A stretch of 64,000 nt of DNA from Mesorhabditis belari (taxonomy: Eukaryota; Nematoda; Chromadorea; Rhabditida; Rhabditidae), in the NCBI GenBank assembly GCA_958450365.1, contig CAUEEP010000888.1:567501-631500 (forward strand), in the 5' to 3' direction. Below the pieces are notes generated by a model. The model ran no database searches. It was not told the origin of the DNA and worked only from the letters and a program-made list of their open reading frames with translations. The first letter of the stretch is position 1, and every line of letters begins with the position of its first letter. Below, piece by piece: positions 32,255 to 43,889 of the stretch. The position numbers were made by a program, and so were the translations under genes.

Positions 32255-33498
32255 TTAGCTTGGCAAATATGAAAGGTTATTTTTTTGATCATTTTTAACA
32301 TAACAGAAAAATTTATTTAAACACTTTCAAAATCAAATGTATTCACCACAAGCATTAATAACTTCTTTCCAACGTTCCCCCAAATCACGAATACCGTCCT
32401 CATAAAATTGAAGATTTTTAGAGGCAAAATAGTTGGCAACCCAATTTTCGATGTCCTGCTTTTGCTTGAACTGCTTTCCAGAAACTGCTTGTTTCATTGA
32501 CCGAAAGAGATGGTAATCCGATGGGGCTAGATCAGGGCTGTATGGTGGGTGAGAAAGAAGTTTCTATCCAAACTCATCGATCTGTTCGTGGGCGACCTTT
32601 GAAATGTACGGCCTAGCATTGTGTGGAAGAAATCTGACCTTTGATGGATCGATCCGCTTTTTCCTCAGTGCTCGATCGACTCGACCCAGCTGTTCTGCAT
32701 AAAGTCTTCCGTCAACAGTGTCTCCTTTATCTAATATTTCCAAATGAGCCAATCCCTTAGCATTCCACCACACACAAAGCATAACTTTTTCGGAGGCTTC
32801 GGGATAGAATGAGAGGTCTGCTTCGAACTCAGCCACTGTCCATAGAGTTGAATATTTTCATACGAAAGCCAAGTCTCATCAGATGTCAAAAAATACTCCC
32901 TAAAGTCACGATGGCTAGCTTTACGTAGAAGAACAGAGCTCAAGGTGACTCGTGTGACTTTGTGGGCATCAGTGAGGTCGTGGGGGAGCCATTTCCCGCT
33001 TCCATATGATTTCGCAAGAACGTGTAAATGGTAACATGAGTGCATCCGAACTTTTCTGCTAATTTTCTACACGTTTGCGATGGATCCAAGTCGACCTCGT
33101 TCAGTAACAGCTGATCGTCCAAAGTAATCGGTGGCTTTCCATGTGGTGCATCTTCCAATGACTCGTTTCCCGTTCTCAAGCGATCGTACCAAACACAACA
33201 TTGTTTGTAAGTAAGAGCAGCTTCTCCAAAAACAGTACAAATGTTCTGATGGCATTCCGTAGCTTTCTTGTTTAGCTTGAATTCAAAGAATATGGCAGCC
33301 TTGATTTTAAATTTTTGGTCATCCATCTTTGTCGAGCTGAAAAAATACAAATATTATTCAAAACAAAAAAGTTTTTGCAAAAAAAAACATAAGCACATTT
33401 TGACATATTATTGAGAAAAATCCTAGACAGCGAATGTTCTTCGTAACGACAGGGCAATATTTCTTGTAAAAAATAACCTTTCATATTTGCCAAGCTAA
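32255..33498 (-). mobile_element. Mariner element, sister of 17765-19007
   Basis: Ends TTAGCTTGGCAAATATGAAA and complement, TA at 32253-32254 and 33499-33500. Receptor copy 2 has the empty site (CTTTTCTATAAAG near 41787). Transposase on the minus strand (33326 to about 32320) is frameshifted in several places and its second Asp is lost (PHNARPY in place of HDNARPH). Nearly identical to the 17765 copy, so both are fairly young. Confidence 0.95.
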
Positions 33499-33916
33499 TA
33501 TAAAGCATATTTTAATACCATTTTTATTTTTATTTTAATACCATATTTTAATATTAAGTCATTTTAATTTTGATTACCTATCTTACTGTAATTATTTATA
33601 ACAAAAACACTATTCAGGGCCAAGGTGACCTTCTTTATCCAAATCTTTTTCTCGCCGACCTTCTCTCGCCTTTTTCGCTTACCGCTGCTTCCTGTCTCGC
33701 TCTTTGCTATTTTTCTGCTCTTATTCTGATCGCTTTTTCTATATACGGGTTGGTTTGATTCTCGAGTACAATCTCCCAATTATGGAATCTTTATGGAGAA
33801 GCTAATTATAAATTTATTTTAATTCAATAACAAAAATAGTGTGTTTGTTGAGTCGGAATCCGATCACACTAATTGATTCCGCTGGATTCGTCGAATTTCT
33901 TATAATTTTTCAACTA

Positions 33917-34942
33917 CAGTCATACACAAAAGTCCCTTGCAAAAAATTTCATGCTTAAATTTTTTTACCAAAACATCAAAATAACTTTTGCCTATTTGGG
34001 ATGCCCTAACCTCCTATTTTCATAATCTAACATATCAAGTATCGAGCTCTAATGACAATCTCTAATGCTCTAAAATTTTGTCAGTCCACCTTGAGCTCCA
34101 ATGACTTCTTGGATCCTCCTAGGCATGCTATCGACCAAAGCATGAAGAATTTGTGGAGAAACTTTCCGCCAAGCTTCCGAATGTAGTACCACAGCTCAGC
34201 CTTCGATCCAAACCGTTTTCCTTTGAATTGTGACTTGACATAGGCCCAGAGATGTTCAATAACATTGAGATCGGGGCTATAGGGTGGAGCTGACACAAGT
34301 TGAACCAGATCAGCAGACATAAGAAGAAAAATGGAAAAATCTCTTACCACAAAGCATTACCGATCCACCACCAAATTTGACTGTCGGTCGCGGGTATTAG
34401 ACATCGTAACGCTGTCCGATCAATCTTCTGATCAAGTGATTGCCATCCGGCTGGAAAAGATTGACTTTTGATTCATCAGTAGACACCACATTGGCCCGGT
34501 CATTTCGTGTTGAACTTGCGTACTTCTTTGCAAACTCGAGACGAAGCTTCCGGTGCTTGGCAATCATTAGAGGTTTCTTGGCAGCATGTCTGGTCATCAA
34601 ACCAGCTCGAATCAGCCGTCGGTCCACAGTTAAAAAAACCAAATGCATTAATATTTGGGTCTTTTGGTGTCCCAACACGAGCGCCTTGTCTTCTCGAGGT
34701 GTTGTAGATGGTTCTCGACGAGATTTCGGAGCCCTCTGGACGTCGCAGCTCGATTTTGACTGGGCTGCAAGCCGTCCAACTGTTTTTTCAGAGCACCGAA
34801 AAAGTTCACCGCAATGCCCCTGGAACGAGCTTCACCTTTTTTTTTCGCGGTAGTGCGTCAAAAGTTATTTTGAGGTTTTGATAAAAAAATTTAAGCAGGA
34901 AATTTTCTGGATGGGACCGTTCAAGACTTTTATGCATGACTG
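33917..34942 (-). mobile_element. Tc1-like element, internally deleted
   Basis: Ends CAGTCATACACAAAAGTC and complement (ATGCATGACTG). Minus-strand transposase pieces: 34678-34397 (EFAKKYASSTRND, first Asp in STDESKVNLFQPDG) and 34350-34081 (SPDLNVIEHLW, catalytic Glu). The part with the second Asp is missing, so it is dead. A loose end of the same family lies at about 41525-41650. Confidence 0.88.
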
Positions 34943-35860
34943 TTTGGGATTCGGATTTCGGATCAGATCCTGACGTCTAGACTGAATTCGGACGTAACAT
35001 ATACATATGTAGAATAGAAAAGTCAAGTCTAGAAAATGGCAGTTTACAGCAGAATCAGAAAATGAAAATAGATCTTTAGATTTCAATCTGAAAAAAGGCC
35101 CATTTCAATTCAAAGATTTTAAAAGAACTGGTCCGCACCAAAGGGTTGCCTGAACATAACCACTATTTCGTTTTATGGACATTTCCTAAAAGACGTAAAA
35201 TGATAACAACCAGGGCTGCTTCTAACTCAATTAGAAGTTAGGCCAGGCCAGGGCCAGACTCCGCCCCTCCATACAAAGCCAGGCTAGGGCAGATTTCCAA
35301 ATTATTATGTAATAATTCAAAATTTAAAAATTTTTTAAAAGTTTAGAATAATTTAAAAGTTTATTATAATTAGTTTAAGTATTGTTGTAAGAATCAAACA
35401 AAAATGGTTCAATTATAGCATTTTCTCGTTACTCAATGGAGACACTTCCTACAGTGCAAAGACAAAAATGCTGCACAAAAGAGCCGTTAATTCCGCACTT
35501 TTCATGGTAAAGCACAGTTTTGTCGTTTTTTCGGACTTTGGGCTTTTAAGGTTGTGCCAGCTATTGTCAATACTATCATTGCAGTAGCTATTGGAGGAGT
35601 TTGTGTTGAACTAAAACTTTTCTTTAATATTGAATTTTCGTCCTATCAAGGTAAGCTACCATAATCAAAGCAAACCATTTGTTAATGCATATCTAGAAAT
35701 TTCTCAACTCATAATATCGATGATGCTTCTCAATTCATCTCTCGTCTCACTCAATACTTTATTTCAAACGAGTCGAGACAATTTGCAGAAAGATTCGATC
35801 AAAGTGAAACAGGATCAACAAGTGACAGTGAAAAGATGTAAAGTGTTTGAGAAATCTTGA

Positions 35861-36334
35861 ATTTGTTTGTTTCAGTAAAAATATCCTGGTATATGATTTG
35901 AAATGTCAAATGAACTGTTAACTGATGATGTCAGTTAACGATCACAATGGCCAGTGTGGCAAAAATGATGTCGCTGAGTCCAGTCCATTAATTAAATATA
36001 TTACTGTTTAAAGTTCCTTTTTAGACAGCCCTCAAATCAAAACCCCAAACAAATAATTTTCATTTCTAGAGAGCCCTCCTCGTGCAAGGAATCGAAATCG
36101 CTGTTTCCAAGGTCAACATTTTTCTACCATATTTGCCTTTTATTTCCATAGGCTTACGATCGAATTGGAATTCCTACCAGCTTCTTTTTAGTACGTACTA
36201 TGAAGTAGAAACTAAAGTCAAAAAGTTCACATAGAAATATCCCATCAATCTTCAGAAAATGAACGTGATTCGTGTAAAGTAAAAGTGATTTCATCAAGGG
36301 AATCTCCAAATAATTCGTTGAATAGAACCCATTT
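35861..36334 (+). pseudogene. Relic of receptor exon 2
   Basis: Around 36065-36190, AGAGAGCCCTCCTCGTGCAA and what follows match exon 2 of the receptor copies (ACCTACCAGCTTC-type end at GTACGTA) with shifted frame. The rest is AT-rich with nothing recognised. Confidence 0.55.
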
Positions 36335-36444
36335 TCAAAGAGACTTCTTGACTTTTAACATCTTCAATCTTTCAAGTACATTTAGCTTCTTTAATATTTG
36401 AGCTTGAAGCTCGGAAGCTGATGAGGTTAATTGAGCGACATTTT
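36335..36444 (-). CDS. Possible C-terminal exon with coiled coil
   Basis: After an acceptor (TTTACAG, minus strand) a frame encodes NVAQLTSSASELQAQILKKL then a Lys/Leu-rich end and TGA at 36335. The heptad-like Leu spacing suggests a short coiled coil. Upstream exons were not identified (a hydrophobic stretch MFVFGYLISIGYFI lies near 36540). Family unknown. Confidence 0.35.
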
Positions 36445-37262
36445 CTGTAAACAAACAACAAATTCGGGCTTGGTGGGAGAAATGGGCGTCTTAAATGAAG
36501 TAACCGATAGAGATCAAATAGCCAAAAACAAACATCGTAAACAAAACATTTATAGAAGGTTTATGTAAAACTGTATAAATGAACTTTATCAACAAAACTT
36601 CATAATCTTCTTGAAAATTGTTTTGCTTTTGGCTCTCTGACCAAAGATCATAAACGCTTTGTTTCTTTGAGCATGTTCTTTGTTGGTAAAAGTCAGTTAG
36701 TCAGCTTGATGCTATGAATTAAAAGCTCTTGTTAATTTTTTTCTCATTTTGATCTATTGTGTTTTGTATGAATATCATTGCTTATTTAACTGCACACTTA
36801 AATAAAAATCTCAAAAGTTGCCTGAAGTCTAACATTTTGTGTATCTTTTGAAAGGAGACTGAAGAACTGATTTATTTATCATTAAGAAGACTGAACTTCG
36901 TGGTTTACCTTGTTTGAGTCAAGAAAGGGACATATTTCACTAGGCAAAATAACTTTCATAAAGATGAAATTGAAATTGAATTCATTCACATTTAATTTAA
37001 TTCACAAAGTCCATTAATACAAAGATTATTTCTATTGTAGTTTCATCAAAATACAGAAATTTTGCGGACAAGACTCTATTCTCGCTTAAACACTTGTCAT
37101 TTCCTGAAAATTCCGGTTGGAAATGATAAGTGCTCTTTGTGCTTTAAAAGGCTGATTTGGAGAAGAAACTTTTATCAGCACTTTTTTAGATTTTCTATTG
37201 ACTTTCTATTGACTTACTATTGACTTTCTTTTTTTCTTTTCTATAGTTTCTATTGACTTAAA
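36445..37262. other. No recognised gene
   Basis: AT-rich spacer before the F-box pseudogene. TCTATTGACTT-type direct repeats occur at about 37195-37260. Confidence 0.35.
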
Positions 37263-38121
37263 ATGGTTCATCGTTCACTGCTTTTAATCGATCTTCCAAA
37301 AGAACTGAAAGATGATGTGCTTGATCGAGTTTCTATAACTTCTAATTTAAATTTAACCAAAACTAGCCAAACACTTTGCAAGTACGTACTTTAATATGGA
37401 CCTTTTGGGAGAACTATCGACTTTTCAATGAAGTTATTTGAAAACAAAGAAAAAACGATTGCTGTTTCATTATCAACTGAAATTTTTGAGGGCCTCGTGC
37501 AAAAAGAAATCCATTTTTTAGTCAATTCCAAACAGGCATTATTCAAAAGAGTTCGTCTTTGTCAAGAATTTGAAATTTCCAAGGAATCCCTTCAAAAACT
37601 AAAATCGGAAGAGACTTTGAAAGAATTTAAGCTTACCTTCCCAAATTTCCAAGCCATTTCTTACTTTGACAACATTGGTGTGACAGATTCACAGCTGAGA
37701 GCGAATGTTTATTTCGAAAAACTCAACTTACAAGTGTTAACACAAGCTCGTATTTATGTTCGAAAAGAGGATCAAAACATTATTTCACTCATCAAAAACA
37801 ATATGAAGTACTGTGAGGAATTGGATGTTTTGGATCGTGGAATTGGATGTTTTGGAAATGGAACCATTTTTTGAGTTGATTAAACTTAAACAGTTACACT
37901 TCGATTGTTGGACAATATTCGACTTGGCTAAGAAAGTTGAGCAAATAATTCACTATGGAATTGCGGAAATCGATTGTTCAATTTGTTTAAGTATTGATTC
38001 GGGTTACCGAGCTCAAGTCAACTATAATATTGCTCAAAAGGCTTTTAAAGAATCTACATTGGTTCTCAAGGAGGCTAAAAGTTTAAAAAGAATAGCTCAA
38101 CCATTTAATGTTCTAGTTTAA
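37263..38121 (+). pseudogene. F-box protein pseudogene (stop plus 22-bp tandem duplication)
   Basis: Substrate adaptor type of SCF ubiquitin ligases, a hugely expanded family in Caenorhabditis. The F-box is near the start (LLIDLPKELKDDVLDRV, then LNLTKTSQTLCK). A TAA at about 37392 interrupts the same frame, which then continues (GPFGRTIDFSMKLFENKEK) to 37874. A 22-bp unit starting GAATTGGATGTTTTGG is duplicated at 37818-37855, which shifts the frame; the other frame continues (MEPFFELIKLKQLHF) to 38121. Two independent lesions in one gene make this a pseudogene, unless the assembly is wrong. Confidence 0.75.
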
Positions 38122-38789
38122 AAAGAAAAGTTTGTCACTTCATCGAGTTATCGTTTGATTGAAAATGGGTCGAGAGAAGCTTTGTATTTTCTTACTTTAG
38201 TGAATGGTTTTCATGATTATGGAACTCAGTACACGAAAGTTAAAGTCTTTATGAGATTTGAGGAGAAAAGCTTTAATAATAATAAGAAACATTTGTGTAA
38301 AATATCTTAAAAGTTATTATTTGAAAATTAAAATTTCAAAATTTAACGCCACTTATCTAGCGAATGCATTTATCTTGTTCGTTTTGAAAATAAATAAGCG
38401 AGTTTTGAATAAATATTTATTTTTCTGCCTGTGAGTTATACATAAATCACATAAAAGAATACGAAAATATTTAAAGAAAAATATTATTTTAATGATTAAG
38501 AAACCGAAGAAGTACTTACGATTCGACGACTCCGATTCGCTTTTGAGAAACGCTATTTTAAACTCGACTTCTCACCGAATCAATATCAGTTTCCAAATTT
38601 ATGTCCTCTAGGTTTATAGATAAATGCATTAAAAATAATAGTTTTCAAAAGGTTCAGCAGTTCTGTCTATGGATTATTACGTGCTTTTTAGGTCTACGTA
38701 TTTTCGCTAGTAAACATACCGAATCAGATTTTACTAAGAAAATTTTTTTAGAAAAAACAAAAGTTTCCAAAATTATGTCCGCTACTGTA
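38122..38789. other. No recognised gene
   Basis: The frame after the F-box pseudogene may extend to about 38310 as decayed coding sequence. The rest is AT-rich. Confidence 0.3.
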
Positions 38790-38940
38790 TCTAGCAACTT
38801 CTCAATTCTTAATCTCGACTTTTCTTCTCCACTCATCTTTAGTCTCAATTAATATTTTATTTCAAACGAGTCGAGGCGGTTTGCAGAAAAATTCGATCAA
38901 AGTGAAACAGGCTCAACAAGTGAAATAAAGATGTAAAGAG
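38790..38940 (+). pseudogene. Relic of receptor last exon
   Basis: TTTATTTCAAACGAGTCGAG and GATCAAAGTGAAACAGG match the helix 7 exon of copy 1 (35697-35860), but the frame is broken and the preceding exons are absent. Confidence 0.65.
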
Positions 38941-39334
38941 TTTGAGAAATCTTCAATTTGTGTGGTTCAGTAAACATACAGCAGTATAAGTGATTTGAAC
39001 AACTAAATGAACTAGTAACTGTGATGATTTCAGTTAACGATCACAATGACCAAAGTGGTGAATGATGTTGACGTGACGATGAAAAGACTAGCAAAACCTG
39101 AGAAAGAAACCGTTTTTTCTAGTTGATTGTTTTGGTTGACCGGCCATTATTGATCAACCGACCGGCCGGGTTCACAAACATCACCAGCCATACTTTTTTC
39201 TTACACACTTTGATGAGTAAACAGAAGAAACCGAAGACCAGAAGAATTTTTGATCAGCCGACCGAAACACCTGCTTGCAAATGGGGTAGAAATTTTCATA
39301 ATGGCAATTATTTTATTCAAAAGCTGTTCACAAA

Positions 39335-42211
39335 ATGCTTCCCAATCGATCGTTAGCCGAAGAGATTTGGAATTATGCATTGACGGGGATTTCTATAATT
39401 CTCTACATTCTTGTCCTACATACCTTGATTCGTAAACAGAAGAAGAATTATCCAAAATCTCACCTCTTTTATCTTATTCTCGGAAAAGTTAGTTTAAAAC
39501 CCAGCCTTAAGCAAAAAGCAGAAAAGTTTTTAGCATTTAATTAAAAATAAATTCTTTTAACATATTAAGTTTAAGCTTTTTACTATCTAAAACGGAGCCA
39601 ATTCAGCTTTAAAATTTTGTTAACACAAGCCAATAGTAAGTCAGCAAATCCAAGAAAAATCAAGGCTCAAACGAATAATTCTCAATGGCGCTCATTTCTA
39701 GACAGCCCTCCTCGTGCAAGGATTCGAAATCGCTGTTTCCGGAGCCAAAATCTTCTTTCCATATTACGCTGTTTATTTCGATGGGTTTATAATCGAGCTG
39801 GGAATTCTTACTAGCTTCCTTTTAGTATGTATAGTCAAACCTCGTTAGTAAATAACTCATTGGAGATCGAAAAATTTATTTTTTATTAAAGAAAACTAGA
39901 AAACCTATTTGCTAAAGAATTTTCTAATAGCGAGGTTTTACCGTATATGAATTAAACACTAAAAGCTTCAAAACTTTAGCCTATCTGGCTGTTCAATTGG
40001 TATTTGCTCGGTAGTACAACGAGTGTTTTCCTCTTTTCTCGATACGCTTTGTTGACAGCTAGGAAAGTCGGGTTAGTTAAAAATGATGTATAAAACCCAT
40101 TTCTAAGTCAAATGAATGACTTAATAAGTCATTGATTTAATAACAAATGTTTAGCTTAATCTTTTTAATAATTTTTATTACCCTAAAGTCGCGAGTATAA
40201 GTTCTGTTTGGTTTTCGCATGCAAATTGACGGCTGTCTCCGGTGCGGTGTGTCGAGGGTTCGAACCCCGCTGCAGCATAACTTTTTTGCTTTTTAAGAAC
40301 AATAATAAAAGTTTATATAACAATAAAAATGTATAAAAACCCAACAAAAAGAAATTCAAAGCAATTAAAGCGACATAAAAAAGAATTCTGTGCTTAGCTT
40401 CGAAACTGTTTCATCCGTCAAAGCTCTTCGAAATCCATTGATAATGCAAGAAGAGGGGACCGCATCGAAACTTTTCCTTACCCATTCCGCAACTGTTTCG
40501 TAGCTCGCTCTCTTTTTTCGTCCCAACAGGGTAAATTGGTCGTTTCGGCTATCGGACATCCATTCTTCCCAGTGAGCCTTTAGATTGTCCTTGAATGGCT
40601 TATTGACGCTGATGTCAAGCGGTTGAAAGAAAGAAGAAAATTTTCCATCAGAGCCCTTTAAATGTAAATCAAGGCAGAACTTATACTCGGATGAACTTAT
40701 ACTCGCGACTTTAGGGTAAGCTCTTTCTACAATGTTAAACCATATTGGAACCATATTGGAACCATATTGTAAGTTGAATTTATCATTTTACTGTTTATTA
40801 GTACAGAACCAGAATGCAACAATACCCATTACAAAAACAGCATGCGCATCAATAGAAACAACAAAGTCCCCCCAGAAAAAGGCAAAAGAAAACCCGCCGA
40901 CCAAAAAAAATAATTTCGGGAAGGGAGAAAAAAGACGAAAAATGCGACGCGAATAATTGCAAAATAGGAACGCGGATGAACTTATACTCGCGACTTTAGG
41001 GTAATTGTTAAAATCACATTCTGGAGATGTGCCGAGGGTGTTTGCTTCTCCTTTAGAAATGGAGAACCCGATTAAGAAATGGAAAACCCGGGTCTTTTAA
41101 GAGAAGAAATATGGTATATCGAAATTTCGAAATTTTTCTAGAAGCAACAGAATCAATAAAAACCGTATCGATATCTTTTTTGTTCCACTGCACTCATTAA
41201 CTTTTCCTGGTCTATTTCTATTGTACAAGACAAATCTTCCGAAAGATGTTGTTGCCTTGGTATATCCAGTAAGTTTAACAAATGACATTTCTATTTAGTT
41301 TCATTGCAATTAATTTGAACAAATCTAACTATAAAATAAATTTTTTTTAAACAATCAGTTCAATTTAATTAGCGGACGATTAGCTCTCCGGATCTTCATT
41401 CAAATGTTACGAATCCGGCCATTGATTGTCTTGTGGTCGGTTTCGGACCTTCGAATCCGACCACACTCAAGATAAATGCCAATTGATCCCTCTGGAATCG
41501 TCAAAATTTTAATAATTTTTCAACTACAGTCATGCACGAAAGTCTTGACCAATCCTCTCCAAAAAATTGCATGCTTAAATTTTTTATCAAAAACCTCAAA
41601 ATCACTTTTGACGATATACCTTTTTAAGATGCTCTAGCCTTCTATTTTCATAATCTAACACGTCAAAATATCGAGCAATCTATTCAGGATCACTAGGATA
41701 TGTAGAAATTGATCAATTTGAACGAAAGCTAAAATTGCTAAAGCAATTTGAACGATAGATTATTTCTTAAGAAAAATCTTTTCTATAAAGTATATTTTAA
41801 TACTAACTGGTATTAAGTCATTTTAATTTTGGTTACTTTTCTTACTGTAATCATTTATAACAAAAACACACGATTCAGGGGCAAAGTGACCTTCTTTATC
41901 CAAATCTTTTTGTCGCCGACATTTTCTCGCCTGTTTTTCTTGTCGCTTGGGCCTTTTAAACTGCTTGGCTTTACTTTTGTTTGAGTGAAACTATCTTACA
42001 GTCTTGACCGGTTATCATTATTTTGTATTTTTGTTTTTTTTTTATTTGCTTTTCCGTTCCGTTTTCGTTTTATTTGGACTAAGCTGCCGCTTAGTTCAGT
42101 CCATTAATTAAATATATTACTTTTAAAAGTTTAATTCTAGAGAGCCCTCCTCATGCAAGGAATCAAAATCGCTTTGTCCGAGGTCAGCATTTTTCGACCA
42201 TATTTTGCCTT
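39335..42211 (+). pseudogene. Serpentine chemoreceptor, copy 2
   Basis: Exons matching copy 1: 39335-39487 (identical start MLPNRSLAEEIWNYALTG), about 39701-39823, about 39980-40070, about 41143-41270 (open; ends KDVVALVYP), about 41360-41440 (FNLISGRLALRIFIQML, open), about 41879-41970 (QSDLLYPNLFVADIFSP, then an early stop). Helices 6-7 are absent. A pogo-type element (40181-41001) sits in an intron where copy 1 has its TTAA element nearby. A second exon-2 relic at 42135-42211 ends at a truncated Tc3-like element. Confidence 0.65.
40181..41001 (-). mobile_element. Pogo-type element, deletion derivative, with tRNA-like segment
   Basis: Ends CCCTAAAGTCGCGAGTATAA and complement, TA at 40179-40180 and 41002-41003. 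Minus strand 40754-40365 encodes the C-terminal part of a pogo/Tigger DDE transposase (FFQPLDISVNKPFKDNLKAH, WVRKSFDAVPSS). A second copy of the terminal sequence (about 40692-40716) lies inside that ORF in frame. Near 40255-40290 a perfect B box GGTTCGAACCC is followed by a T run. Confidence 0.8.
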
Positions 42212-42935
42212 TTATTTGTCACTAGTTTACTAGTATTTCTTATATATTTTATGTTTAGATCATTTGGAGTGACGAAAAGAAGTTTAACCTTGATGGTGCT
42301 GATGGTTTTCGAGGATATTGGAAGGATTCACGAAAGCCGGGCATGGTCTTCAGCACGAGGAAGGTGGATCATGTTTGGAGGTGGATCATGTATGGTATGG
42401 GGAGCCTTTCGAGACGATGAACTGGTCGGCTTAGAGTTTATTTCGACCCTGATGACATCGCTTGACTATCAACAAGTGTTGGACAAACATCTAGCCGTCT
42501 ATCTGAACAACAATCCGGGCAATAACTTTACTTTTATGCACGATAATGCGAGTATTCATGCAAGTCGCTCCACAAGAGATTGGCTGACAGCGCACAAAAT
42601 CGGCACTGTCGCTTGGCCCGCTTGCAGCCCAGACTTGAACCCGATTGAGAATGTGTGGGGGGGGGGGCCGTTCGAGATTTCTACAAGGGAAACAAGCAAT
42701 ATTCGAGCGTGAATGAACTCAAGAAAGCCATTCAAGTAGCCTGGAATCGGCTTCAGCCAACAGCGCTCCATGCCCTGTCTCTTCGATGCCGAGACGTCTT
42801 TTAGAAGTTGGACTAAAGCAAGGAGGGGCCACACATTATTAATTTATTTGGTTTGCGTTGTTATTTTTATTTCTGTTAACTTTTTTCCTTGATAAAATAA
42901 AAGCGCATCTATAATTTTTTGACAGCTGATAAAAC
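42212..42935 (+). mobile_element. Tc3-like element, 5'-truncated
   Basis: Starts inside the transposase intron (TTACTAGTATTTCTTATATA, acceptor TTTAG at about 42259) and continues through MHDNASIHASRSTRDWL and SPDLNPIENVWG (Asp and Glu of DD34E). It then runs to a single terminal repeat region (ATAATTTTTTGACAGCTG) ending about 42935. A G run (42656-42668) breaks the frame. About 95 percent like 59349-59900 by eye. Confidence 0.88.
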
Positions 42936-43479
42936 GTTTTTTGTACGATAAAGTACTTTGGATGAGTGAAATGACTTGAAATTTTGGAATCTCATAAAAG
43001 CACAATTTCTTGAACTGGTTAGGAATGAAGGCAACAACAGTTTGAAGTCATGACACTATTGATTAGACAAAGAGAATTGGCGCTTTTCACTTCCATTCCC
43101 TTTTTTTTCTTCTTTTTTAATTTATTCGCCGCGTAAAAGGCACAGCTAGATAGTCTTGCAAGGAAATAGGCCTTGCACTGTAAAATACGCGCTTTTGAAC
43201 TACGAAAAAAATGTGAACAAATTTAGAGTTACATTTTTGTAGTACAAAGCCTGAACACAGTTGAGCTCGTATATTTGAAAAACAAGAATTTATGGGTAAT
43301 GTGGAAGGAGATCGCCAAAAACGAAAGACTGAATTGGAATCCTATTGTGTGTTCCGTCAAAGCCGATCGGATGGAAAAGTATTGTTTCATCTTTTTCAAA
43401 AAATCCAAAGCGGCAATGAATGCATCAAACTGAAAAGATTATATTTAATTGATCTGAAAACTTCTACTTTAAGTTCCTA
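42936..43479. other. No recognised gene
   Basis: AT-rich. The plus-strand ORF 43292-43513 has no family motif and its end overlaps the antisense kinase fragment. Confidence 0.35.
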
Positions 43480-43889
43480 TCAACTTTTCAACCGTTCAAT
43501 TGAAAGCCTTTGACTCTCATAGGTTGCCCTATCAGAAAATTCATCCACCTCACTATTCCGCATCTCCTCGAGAACCTCCATGGCTCTCGGCCGAACATTA
43601 CGATCAAAACTCGTACATCTATTCTCCCGCAATGAGTTACTCAATCAAGCACAAACCTTTTGATCACACCTTGAATTTCCCCTTGACAATTTGCTGCAAC
43701 AAGTTCTGTCAATTGGTTCTGGGTGATTTCATAATTGAAAACTTCTCGATTGAAGTCTCCGTGCTGGCCATACTCGGAGAAAACAAGCCTACAAACGAGT
43801 AGAGATATAATTTTCCTGTAAATAAACTTTCTTTCAACAATCTCCCACAAAATAAGTCCCAGACTGTAGACGTCATTTCGATGAGAGTC
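43480..43889 (-). pseudogene. Protein kinase, C-terminal fragment
   Basis: Three exons in phase (minus): 43889-43828, 43788-43657, 43618-43480, with introns of 39 and 38 bp. They encode HRNDVYSLGLILWEIVERK (kinase subdomain IX), then a helix-rich part (ITQNQLTELVAANCQGEIQ), IKRCTSFDRNVRPRAMEVLE (subdomain XI, with its invariant Arg) and a tail ending RLKS. The DFG and APE parts were not found upstream at 43890-44400, which is a degenerate repeat. The kinase N-lobe fragment at 61870-62090 is on the same strand and could be from the same or a related gene. Confidence 0.72.

Larger units (their letters stand above)
29782..35860 (+). pseudogene. Serpentine chemoreceptor, copy 1, with transposons in its introns
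   Basis: Exons in order: 29782-29934 (MLPNRSLAEEIWYYALAGVS, helix 1), 30146-30268 (TAVLMQGIEIAFWE, helix 2, IPTSFFL), 30449-30535 (helix 3 ending SRYTLLSAGK), about 31918-32051 (ends KDVVALEYP), about 32136-32200, about 33617-33749 (GQGDLLYPNLFLADLL, helices), 35455-35506, 35551-35650 (VVPAIVNTIIAVAIGG, helix 6), 35697-35860 (helix 7, tail VKRCKVFEKS). The fourth exon has an in-frame TGA where copies 2 and 3 read through, and the fifth has lost its end. Introns hold a MITE, a TTAA foldback element, a mariner and a Tc1-like element. Family within the sr superfamily not settled. Confidence 0.7.

Noticed and set aside
40255..40290. Functional tRNA gene around GGTTCGAACCC
   Set aside because: No matching acceptor stem on the 5' side and no clear A box.
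43292..43802. Two plus-strand ORFs (43292-43513 and 43500-43802)
   Set aside because: The second is antisense to the phase-consistent kinase exons 43889-43480; the first has no motif and overlaps their end.
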